From an uncultured Acidovorax sp. (GTDB lineage: Bacteria > Pseudomonadota > Gammaproteobacteria > Burkholderiales > Burkholderiaceae_C): a stretch of 37,515 nucleotides of DNA. How positions within the stretch are numbered: the stretch's first letter is position 1; the number at the start of each line of letters is the position of its first letter. This document shows positions 19,302 to 27,306 of the stretch, piece by piece. The notes beneath the pieces are model-generated. The model searched no databases. It was not told the origin of the DNA and worked only from the letters and a program-made list of their open reading frames with translations. The stretch lies in contig CAJYHL010000005.1 in assembly GCA_913774625.1 (NCBI GenBank), forward strand, positions 1-37,515, given 5' to 3'. Both the position numbers and the translations under genes were made by a program.

Positions 19302-20905
19302 GCTGGCCCCTTAAACCTCTCGGTCAGATCTTGGAACTGTCGGGGCGCAACCGTGCTGGCGATCAGAATTTGCCAGTCCTTTCGATCACCATGAAGCATG
19401 GCTTGGTCGATCAGGCAGACAAGTTCAAGAAGCGCGTCGCCAGTTCAGACACCTCGAACTATCGCGTCGCATACAAGAACGAATTGGTTGTCGGGTTCCC
19501 GATTGATGAAGGTGTCCTCGGATTTCAAACGAAATATCCAGCAGGAATCGTTAGTCCGGCATACGACATCTGGAAGCTGAGAAACGAAGCAGACTCCCAC
19601 ATCCCCTACCTTGAGCGATATCTGCGGTCGGCGCAGGCACGGGGCTCATACGCCTCGCGCATGCAAGGTGCCGTTGCACGGCGGCGCAGCCTGACGAAGA
19701 CGGATTTTCTCAACCTGGAAATTCCGTTCCCGCCCCTTGACGACCAAATCCGAATTGCTCATCTGCTCGGCAAAGTAGAAGGACTGATTGCCCAGCGCAA
19801 ACAAAACCTACAGCAACTCGACAACCTGCTAAAGAGCTTGTTTCTGGAGATGTTCGGCGATCCAGTGAGAAATGAGAAGGGCTGGCCAATTAATCAATTG
19901 GCGACCTATTTAAGTGAGCAGCCGAATAATGGTTTGTACAAGCCCCAGTCGTCCTACGGCTCGGGGACAAGAATTATTCGAATTGACTCCTTCCACGATG
20001 GCATTGTTCGAAACGTAGAAGACCTCAAGCGCGTTGAGATTACGGACGCGGAGTTGTTGAAGTTTGAAGTTCGGCCATTCGACATTCTTGTCAACAGAGT
20101 GAATAGCATCGAACACCTGGGGAAAATTGGTGTAGTTCCGGAGATTTCGGAGCCAATGGTTTACGAGTCAAATATGATGCGATTTCGCCTACATCATGAA
20201 GCGATGCTCCCCGTTTATTTGACGCACTTCTGGCGTACTCAGTATCTAAAGTCCCAGATCAACAGCAAAGCAAAGAAGGCTGTAAATCAGGCCAGTGTTA
20301 ATCAACAGGACGTCATTGGTTTACTTGTTCCTCAACCACCGATTGGACTTCAAAAGCTGTTTTCCAACATCGTTGAAAAAGTCGAGGGAATCACATCGCG
20401 CTATCAGCAGAGTCTCAACGATCTGGAAGCCCTCCACGGCGCATTGAGCCAGCGGGCCTTCAAAGGCGAGCTGGATTTGTCGCGGGTGGCATTGCCTGCC
20501 ACCCCCATCGAAGGAGAAAGTCCGGTGGCCGCTGCCATGCCTACGCCCATCACCACGCCGGTGATTGAGCTGCCCGAAACCGATTTACTGCTGCCCGCAC
20601 TGCAAGACCGCACACAGCTTGCGCCGCTGCTGCGTTTCTGGTTGGTGGCCTATCGCACGCAGTTGGGCGGTGCGGCTTTCTCTCTTGAACGCTTCATCGC
20701 GGCCGCGCAGATCCGGCTGGCCGAACTGCATCCGGACCATGATTTCGCACTTGATGCCAGCGACTACGAAGCCATCAAGGCCTGGGTGTTCGATGAAATT
20801 CGAAATGGAAAGCTCAAACAAACCCGAGACATTATTTGTATTGACGGCAGGAGGCAGTTCGGCAATCAGATTTTGTTGCGTGCCCGGAGGCTCTCTCAGC
20901 AATGA
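19298..20905 (+). CDS. hsdS: Type I restriction specificity subunit with C-terminal extension
   Basis: A 535-residue HsdS that sets DNA specificity. TRD1 covers about residues 1-150, the first conserved helix about 155-190 (DDQIRIAHLLGKVEGLIAQR, then NLLKSLFLEMFGDP), TRD2 about 195-360, and the second helix about 362-392, ending in AFKGEL, where many HsdS proteins stop. About 140 more residues follow: a Pro/Thr-rich linker (about 395-428), then a compact helical domain (LAPLLRFWLVAYRTQLGG...). The TRD part is clearly richer in A+T than the neighbouring genes, as expected for exchanged specificity domains. It overlaps both neighbours by 4 bp. Confidence 0.94.
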   Translation: MSWPLKPLGQILELSGRNRAGDQNLPVLSITMKHGLVDQADKFKKRVASSDTSNYRVAYKNELVVGFPIDEGVLGFQTKYPAGIVSPAYDIWKLRNEADSHIPYLERYLRSAQARGSYASRMQGAVARRRSLTKTDFLNLEIPFPPLDDQIRIAHLLGKVEGLIAQRKQNLQQLDNLLKSLFLEMFGDPVRNEKGWPINQLATYLSEQPNNGLYKPQSSYGSGTRIIRIDSFHDGIVRNVEDLKRVEITDAELLKFEVRPFDILVNRVNSIEHLGKIGVVPEISEPMVYESNMMRFRLHHEAMLPVYLTHFWRTQYLKSQINSKAKKAVNQASVNQQDVIGLLVPQPPIGLQKLFSNIVEKVEGITSRYQQSLNDLEALHGALSQRAFKGELDLSRVALPATPIEGESPVAAAMPTPITTPVIELPETDLLLPALQDRTQLAPLLRFWLVAYRTQLGGAAFSLERFIAAAQIRLAELHPDHDFALDASDYEAIKAWVFDEIRNGKLKQTRDIICIDGRRQFGNQILLRARRLSQQ

Positions 20906-22692
20906 AGCTGCTACGCCTCAAGATCACCGATCCGAAAGGCTTTCGAAGCCTGCCTTTCGGGTTTGAGCACCACTTCCGCACCAATTGGAGCTTGCAGGAC
21001 GAGCTGGCGCAAGCGAACGAGTTTGCGCCCTTCGTCTGCGCCGGGCCCAATGGCAGCGGCAAATCCAACCTGCTCGAAGCGCTGGCGGCGATCTTTTATC
21101 AGCTGGAAGTGCTGCGCGTGCGCCGCAGCTTTCTGCCCGAAGCCTTGCAGGACGAGGCCCTGGATGTTTCGCCTGTCGCCTTTGAGCTGGATTACCTGAT
21201 CCGCGTGCCCGCCGAGTTCTGCAGCCCCGACAGCCCGTCGTGGGCAAAGGTGGGCGTGTGGAAAAACGCAGGCGAATCGGTCCGCATTCTTTGGGAGAAC
21301 CAGGGCGACTTCAGCACCGATGTATACGAGGCGTTCAAGGGCGGACACGCCGATATCCTGCTGCCGCAGTACGTGCTGGGCTATTCCTCGGGCGAGAACG
21401 AGATCCTCAGCCTGCCTTTCTTCAAGATGCGTTTCGTGCAGTTCGATGAGTACTGGAACGCACTGACCCGGCAACTGAGCTACCCCGGCCACCCGGAAAC
21501 ACGGCTGGCCTATCTGGACAGTGGATTCAGCCAGGCCATCCTGCTGTGCAACCTGCTGTTTCAGGACGAGGCCACACTGCAGCCCTTCCGCGAGGATGTG
21601 GGCATCGAGGCCTTGCGGGAGTTCCGCATCATCCTGCGCCGTAGCATCGAACTGCGACCGGAGCAACTGGCCGCCTTCGCCAGCGAAGACGAAAACGCAC
21701 GCCAGTCGCTGGAGGATATCGTCAAAGGCAACCCAGCCCTGCACGCCGAAACCGACGAGCTGGGCAACACGCGCTATCGCCTAAATCTGCTGCAGCTGCT
21801 AGAGGGTGACGAGCGATCGTCACTGATGGTGAGCGCCCTCAGGCGTTGTGCCACGCTCACCTTCATCGACAACGCCAGCGATGCGCTGGTGCTTGACTAC
21901 TGGGTGAATGAAGCGACCCGGCAGGCATTCCGCGAGAACTTTGATGGCTCGGCGCTGGTGCTGTTCCAAGCGTTTCAAGTGCTGTTGACGCTCAACCTGT
22001 ATGCCGTCAGCGAGACGCTAAAGACCGATCTCTACACCTCGACCAGCCACTACGTCAGCGAGACGGTGCCGACCTTGGCATCCGACCAACGCATCATGCG
22101 CTTCAAGTTCGTGCGCTTCACCAAGCAGGGCGTGGCCGAACCAATGATGCTCAAGGAGTTGTCGGACGGCGAGCATCAATTGCTACACAGCCTTGGCTTG
22201 TGCCTGCTGTTCCGAGAGACCAACAGCCTGTTCTTGCTCGACGAGCCCGAAACGCACTTCAACCCCGATTGGCGCGCCAACTTCATCAGCCGTTTGCGCC
22301 AGTGTCTACCCGGCAACGGTGAGTTTGCGCAGGAGATGCTGATCACCACCCACACGCCATTTCTGATTTCCGATAGCAAGCCGGACAAGGTGCTGGTATT
22401 TGCCAAGGACAAATCCAGTGGCGTGGTCAGCATCAGCCACCCGCCGTACAACACGCTGGGAGCGTCGATCAACAAGATCACCATGAGCACCTTCGGCAAG
22501 CGCGAAACCATCGGCGGCCATGCGCAGGCCTTGCTGGAGGCTTTGCGGGCCCGCTTCGAGCTGGGCACCGAAGACAAGGAAGCCTTGATCACGGAGATTC
22601 ATCAACAGCTTGGTGACTCGGTGGAAAAGGTGCTTCTGATCAAGGCCATCCTCGATGGCGGTCTGCCGGGCGATGGGAGGGTTCAGGGCTGA
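20902..22692 (+). CDS. Restriction-system-associated AAA/ABC-type ATPase
   Basis: A 596-residue ATPase with Walker A GPNGSGKS at residues 48-55 in an SMC/ABC-like N-lobe, an ABC-signature-like LSDGEHQ near 418, and Walker B LFLLDEPETHFNP with D447-E448. An ITTHTPF segment follows (switch/H-loop-like). The domain between lobes is long and helical. It resembles ATPases found inside restriction operons and the PtuA ATPase of Septu-type defence. It overlaps hsdS by 4 bp, and its stop shares a base with the start of the HNH gene (TGATG), so it probably works with that protein. Triggering signal unknown. Confidence 0.88.
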   Translation: MKLLRLKITDPKGFRSLPFGFEHHFRTNWSLQDELAQANEFAPFVCAGPNGSGKSNLLEALAAIFYQLEVLRVRRSFLPEALQDEALDVSPVAFELDYLIRVPAEFCSPDSPSWAKVGVWKNAGESVRILWENQGDFSTDVYEAFKGGHADILLPQYVLGYSSGENEILSLPFFKMRFVQFDEYWNALTRQLSYPGHPETRLAYLDSGFSQAILLCNLLFQDEATLQPFREDVGIEALREFRIILRRSIELRPEQLAAFASEDENARQSLEDIVKGNPALHAETDELGNTRYRLNLLQLLEGDERSSLMVSALRRCATLTFIDNASDALVLDYWVNEATRQAFRENFDGSALVLFQAFQVLLTLNLYAVSETLKTDLYTSTSHYVSETVPTLASDQRIMRFKFVRFTKQGVAEPMMLKELSDGEHQLLHSLGLCLLFRETNSLFLLDEPETHFNPDWRANFISRLRQCLPGNGEFAQEMLITTHTPFLISDSKPDKVLVFAKDKSSGVVSISHPPYNTLGASINKITMSTFGKRETIGGHAQALLEALRARFELGTEDKEALITEIHQQLGDSVEKVLLIKAILDGGLPGDGRVQG

Positions 22693-23780
22693 TGCTGTTT
22701 CCGTACACCTATGTCCCGCACCAGATGGAGAAGATGCAGACCTTCATCGACTTCATCTTCTACGCGGTGTGGTGCCAGGCACCGTTGAAGCGTCCCTACA
22801 GCCTAGAGCTGTTCGCTTCGAATCCTGAGCTGCTTGAAGTGATGACGGCGTTTCATTACGACGACAGCAAAGCGGCTGAGTTTTTCGCAGGACATGTGGA
22901 ACGCATCTACGGTCTCTTTGCGTCGCTGACTGCTTGCCAAGTTGAGCAGCTTCGTCTTTGGTACAGAGCGAATAACGATGTGGAAGGGGTATGCGCCACC
23001 GACCATGCCATCTCACTGAAGCGATACGCTGATTTTCCAGCTGAGCTCAAAGACCTGCGTGACCAGCTGGCGTCATTCTTCAAAGGGCTTTATTCGTATG
23101 TGGACATTGCCGCTCTGAGAAAAAAGTGTGGCGACATCGACGATCACTTCCAGACCTTTGTGCAGACCAACAAGTCCGGGAAGTGCCCGTTCTGCGGCGT
23201 CAATGATTTGCTGGGCGAGTATCACAGCAAGCGCGAGGCCTACGACCATTACCTGCCCAAGGCACTGTACCCATTCAATTCAATCAACTTCCGCAATCTT
23301 GTCCCAGCCTGTCATCACTGCAACAGCAGCTACAAGACCAGCAAGGATCCAGCCTACACACCCAAAGATCCCGCCCGAGCTGTTCACCGTCGAGCTGTTT
23401 TCTACCCATACAAAACGTCAGCGCATTCCATTGAGCTGCAGATAGACCTGCAGCATTCCGACATCACAAATCTGATCCCGGCGGACATCACCCTCCAATT
23501 TGGCCCTGCATCGATGGCGCAGGAGATTGACACGTGGAAGGACGTGTACGGCATCGAAGAGCGCTACAAGTCGAAACTTTGTACAGAAAGTGATGGAAAG
23601 GCGTGGCTCACGCAGGTGCTGGATGAATGGAAAGAGCTCGGGAGAGATCCTCAAGACTTTCTCAAGACATTGGCGTTCAACACCGAAAAACGCCCATTCA
23701 CCGACTGCAACTTCCTTAAGCAGCCCTTTCTCGATGCCTGCCGAAGGAAAGGGATATTCGACGAGGAGCAAGCTGCATGA
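22692..23780 (+). CDS. HNH-nuclease-like zinc protein, partner of the ATPase
   Basis: A 362-residue protein. A treble-clef HNH-type centre is visible: C165-P-F-C168, D185-H186 in YDHYLPK, and NLVPAC207-H-H-C210-N211. The four Cys would bind structural Zn, and H186 is the likely catalytic His, as in HNH/Endo VII-type nucleases. The N-terminal ~160 residues and C-terminal ~110 are unrecognised and unusually large for such a protein. It is coupled to the ATPase by TGATG and to mcrB by ATGA. An ATPase plus HNH nuclease pair is the Septu (PtuAB) design; whether it acts alone or with the HsdRMS complex is not known. Confidence 0.82.
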   Translation: MLFPYTYVPHQMEKMQTFIDFIFYAVWCQAPLKRPYSLELFASNPELLEVMTAFHYDDSKAAEFFAGHVERIYGLFASLTACQVEQLRLWYRANNDVEGVCATDHAISLKRYADFPAELKDLRDQLASFFKGLYSYVDIAALRKKCGDIDDHFQTFVQTNKSGKCPFCGVNDLLGEYHSKREAYDHYLPKALYPFNSINFRNLVPACHHCNSSYKTSKDPAYTPKDPARAVHRRAVFYPYKTSAHSIELQIDLQHSDITNLIPADITLQFGPASMAQEIDTWKDVYGIEERYKSKLCTESDGKAWLTQVLDEWKELGRDPQDFLKTLAFNTEKRPFTDCNFLKQPFLDACRRKGIFDEEQAA

Positions 23781-25981
23781 GTAGCGCGGGTCCACACGAG
23801 TCTTTAGGGACGGCTTGGTTCGTCGGGGCCAGCTTTGGTCACACCGATGACCAGAGCGCTCGCTTCCTCGAAGAAGGCATCTGGGAGATCAGCAGCCCCA
23901 GCCAGAAGGAGCAGGCGCTGGTTCGCTCCATGCGGCCTGGTGAGCGCATTGCCATCAAGGCCGCGTATGTGCGTAAGCACGGTCTGCCTTTCGACAACCG
24001 TCAGCAGACGGTGTCCGTCATGGGCATCAAGGCCATCGGCGTCATCACCGAAAACCCACAGGATGGTGAGCGCGTCAAAGTGCAGTGGCAGCCCGCCGAT
24101 GGCGTGCGCGAGTGGTACTTCTACACCTACCGACCCACCATCTGGCGCGTTGTGCCCGGCGAATGGAATGCGGATGCGCTGATCGAGTTCGCATTCAACG
24201 GCAAGCCCCAAGACATCGAGCGATTCCGCAACGCGCCGTACTGGAAGGACCGCTTCGGCACCCTGTTCCAGTGGGCGGACTTCTACGAGGCCATCGCCGA
24301 GAAGCTGCTGGCCTACGCAAGCAACCGAGTGCCGCTCATTCAGGGCATCCACCAGATTGCTCAGCGCGTTCAAGGCCTGGGCTATCTGCAAGACAAATTC
24401 CCAGATGGAAGCAGCGGCCCGCTGCAGGACATCTGCCCGTTCACAGTAATCGGCACGTTCAACCGAGGCATGACGGACGCCAATCGCAAGCTGATTGCGG
24501 CAGAGCTGGCGAAGCTGCTTGGCGTCACCGTGCCTGTGCCCGCGACGTTCGAAGGCATCCCCGTACTCAACAACCAGCGCTCCTGGTTCTTCCGCTACGC
24601 GGACAAGCGTGGGGCCGGAGACATTGATGCCCTTTGGCGCGTCTTTGCCGCAGCGCAGGTGCTGGTTGAAGACGACGGGCCGGGCACCCGCGACGAGTTC
24701 ATCGAGGCCTATGACGCCGCCACACAGGTCTGGGGTGTGGCGTGGAATCTGTCCACTGGCCTGTATTGGACTGCCCCCTGGGAGTTTCCGACGTTGGACA
24801 GCCAGTCGCGACACTACATCCAGAAGCGCCTGGGCGTTCCGATCACCACCCCAGCGCCGCAAGCGCCATGTGATGCGGCCACGTATTTGCAACTTGCCGA
24901 CGACCTGCGTACGCGGTTCGCGGAGGAAGACTACCCCGTGCACAGCTTCCCGGAGTTGTCGCTGGCATCGTGGCAGTTCAAGGATGCGACGCCTGCGCCT
25001 CAGGACGACGAAGTCACGCCGGACATGGCCGACGATGACTCAGGCGATGAGCTTGCAGCCGAAGTCGTCCAGTCTCAGGCCCCCATCGTTCCCTACTCTC
25101 TCGCCGACATCACACGTGACGGCTGCTTCATGTCGGAGCCAGAGCTTGAGCAGCTACTGGACCGGCTGCGCACCAAGAAGAATCTGATCCTGCAAGGGCC
25201 CCCCGGCACCGGCAAGACATGGCTGGCCAAGCGACTGGCCTTTGCCTTGATGGGGCAAAAGGACGAGAGCAAGGTGAGAGCCGTCCAGTTCCACCCGAAT
25301 CTTTCGTACGAGGACTTCGTGCGCGGCTGGCGGCCTACTGGTGAAGGCAAGCTGACGCTTGCCGATGGCGTCTTCATGGAGGCGATCAAGGCTGCGAAGA
25401 AGGAGCCCGCAGCCAAGTTCGTGGTCGTCATCGAGGAGATCAACCGAGGCAATCCGGCCCAGGTGTTCGGTGAATTGCTGACGCTGCTGGAGGCAGGCAA
25501 GCGCACCCCCAGCGAGGCGTTGGAGCTGTGCTACCCGGATGCTGACGGCGTAAGGCGGCCGGTCCACATCCCCGAGAACCTTCATGTGATCGGCACCATG
25601 AACATCGCGGATCGGTCTTTGGCGCTGGTCGATCTGGCGTTGCGGCGCCGCTTTGCGTTTGTAAGCCTTGAGCCACGCCTCGGCCCAGCATGGCGGAGCT
25701 GGGTGGTTTCAGCCTGCGGTGTGGATGAAGCACTGGCGTCAGACATTGAGCGACGCATGGCCGAGCTGAACGAGCTGATTGCAGCGGATGCACGCTTGGG
25801 CAAGCAGTTCCGAATCGGTCACAGCTATGTCACGCCCGTGCATCGGCTGGATGCGGGCAGCACCCGGCGATGGTTCCAGCAAGTCGTGGACACCGAAATC
25901 GGCCCCCTGCTGGAAGAGTATTGGTTTGACTCCCCTGAGGAGGCGCGTCAGGCCACCGCACGGTTGCTGCTGGGCTGGTGA
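23777..25981 (+). CDS. mcrB: McrB-type AAA+ GTPase of a McrBC restriction system
   Basis: A 734-residue McrB. The N-terminal ~100 residues (TAWFVGASFGHTDDQSARFL..., then GERIAIKAAYVRKHGLPF and VSVMGIKAIGVITEN) look like an EVE/PUA-type modified-base reader. A middle region of unknown fold follows, and an acidic linker at about 405-440. The AAA+ motor has Walker A GPPGTGKT at 474-481, Walker B VVVIEEINRGN, and the McrB signature GTMNIADRS at 606-614. McrB translocates DNA and drives McrC cleavage of modified DNA. The reader domain assignment is inference from pattern only. Confidence 0.92.
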   Translation: MSSAGPHESLGTAWFVGASFGHTDDQSARFLEEGIWEISSPSQKEQALVRSMRPGERIAIKAAYVRKHGLPFDNRQQTVSVMGIKAIGVITENPQDGERVKVQWQPADGVREWYFYTYRPTIWRVVPGEWNADALIEFAFNGKPQDIERFRNAPYWKDRFGTLFQWADFYEAIAEKLLAYASNRVPLIQGIHQIAQRVQGLGYLQDKFPDGSSGPLQDICPFTVIGTFNRGMTDANRKLIAAELAKLLGVTVPVPATFEGIPVLNNQRSWFFRYADKRGAGDIDALWRVFAAAQVLVEDDGPGTRDEFIEAYDAATQVWGVAWNLSTGLYWTAPWEFPTLDSQSRHYIQKRLGVPITTPAPQAPCDAATYLQLADDLRTRFAEEDYPVHSFPELSLASWQFKDATPAPQDDEVTPDMADDDSGDELAAEVVQSQAPIVPYSLADITRDGCFMSEPELEQLLDRLRTKKNLILQGPPGTGKTWLAKRLAFALMGQKDESKVRAVQFHPNLSYEDFVRGWRPTGEGKLTLADGVFMEAIKAAKKEPAAKFVVVIEEINRGNPAQVFGELLTLLEAGKRTPSEALELCYPDADGVRRPVHIPENLHVIGTMNIADRSLALVDLALRRRFAFVSLEPRLGPAWRSWVVSACGVDEALASDIERRMAELNELIAADARLGKQFRIGHSYVTPVHRLDAGSTRRWFQQVVDTEIGPLLEEYWFDSPEEARQATARLLLGW

Positions 25982-27102
25982 TGGGACTGATCGCGCCACC
26001 GATTTCCGCCGAATCTGGGTTCGCGCCCGGATTCGTGGGGCGCATTCCAGTCCGGAACCTGTGGCTGTTGATGCTGTATGCGTCGGACCTGTTTCGGACT
26101 CGCGGCACCGCCCATGTGGCGGTCGAAGAATGCCCAGATGAGTTGCCAAATCTGGTGGCAGAAATTTTGGCTCATGCCGTTGAGACTCGGCTACACCGTC
26201 AGCTGAGCCTGGGCTACCGATCGCGGGAAGAGTGGCTCGGCCGCGTTCGCGGGCGCATCGATGTGCTGACCACTGAGCGGCGCCAGTTGCTGGATCGCGG
26301 CTTGGTGGCCTGCCGCTTTGCGGAGCTCACCATCGACACGCCACGGAATCGTTTCGTCCGCGCTGCACTGGAGTCCGTCGCCCGCTTGGTCAAGAAGCCA
26401 GTTGTCGCCCATCGGTGCCGATCTCTTGCTGCTGCGATGTGGTCCCGAGGCGTCGCAGGCCAGCCGCCGACCCGCGCCCAGATGAGCGCTGATCGATTCG
26501 GACGCCATGATGCGGACGACCAGTTCATGGTGGCAGCAGCCAAGCTTGCCTATGACCTGGCGCTACCCACGGAATCCGCAGGCGGCAACGTGCTGGCGAT
26601 GCCTGGCCGGGAGGAGGCTTGGATTCGTCGTCTGTTTGAGCGCGCCGTTGGCGGCTTGTATGCCGTGGTGCTCAGTCCACTCGGGTGGCATGTTCGTTGC
26701 GGCGCCACGCTGCAGTGGCAAATTTCGTCCAAGACGGAAGGTATTGATGACATCTTGCCTGCCATGCGGACCGACGTGGTGCTCGACCATGGTGGCTCGG
26801 GACGACGTATCGTCATCGACACCAAGTTCACATCCGTCGTCGCGGCAGGGTGGCATCGGGAGCAAAGCCTGCGCAGCGGCTATCTCTACCAGATGTACGC
26901 CTATCTGAGATCGCAGGTCGGCTGCGGCGATCCGCTGGCAGACTCGGCCATCGGGTTGCTGTTGCACCCCTCCGTTGGAACGATGGTCGATGAGACGGTC
27001 GTCATTCAGGGCCACCCCCTCCGTTTTGCGACCGTGGACTTGACAGCCAAGCCTGCCGAGATTCGTGCGCAGTTGCTGAGATGCGTCGAGGTGTGGTGCT
27101 GA
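25981..27102 (+). CDS. mcrC: McrC-type nuclease subunit of a McrBC restriction system
   Basis: A 373-residue McrC. The N-terminal part (RNLWLLMLYASDLF, then VRGRIDVLTTERRQLLDRGLVACRF) matches the family's conserved start. The PD-(D/E)xK nuclease motif is D265...D280-T-K282 within MRTDVVLDHGGSGRRIVIDTKF, counted from the ATG. Two starts are possible: GTG at 25978 or ATG at 25981, both overlapping the mcrB stop in GTGATGG. I used the ATG. It is the last gene of the island; no terminator-like hairpin with a T tract follows. Confidence 0.92.
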   Translation: MGLIAPPISAESGFAPGFVGRIPVRNLWLLMLYASDLFRTRGTAHVAVEECPDELPNLVAEILAHAVETRLHRQLSLGYRSREEWLGRVRGRIDVLTTERRQLLDRGLVACRFAELTIDTPRNRFVRAALESVARLVKKPVVAHRCRSLAAAMWSRGVAGQPPTRAQMSADRFGRHDADDQFMVAAAKLAYDLALPTESAGGNVLAMPGREEAWIRRLFERAVGGLYAVVLSPLGWHVRCGATLQWQISSKTEGIDDILPAMRTDVVLDHGGSGRRIVIDTKFTSVVAAGWHREQSLRSGYLYQMYAYLRSQVGCGDPLADSAIGLLLHPSVGTMVDETVVIQGHPLRFATVDLTAKPAEIRAQLLRCVEVWC

Positions 27103-27306
27103 CAGGCGAGACAAGGCCGGGAGGCTGGGATGTCCCAAAAACTCAGCGCTGATGCCCCTGAGAATTGAGCACTGCGCAGGTACGGACGCCATCCTGCCAG
27201 GCGTATTTCCTTGCCATCCGGATTTGCCTGGAAAATAAGCGCCCCTCAGCACCCGAGACGGTAAGCCCTTCACCATGGCGCAGCCTCAGCGGGTCGGCAC
27301 CTGGCC

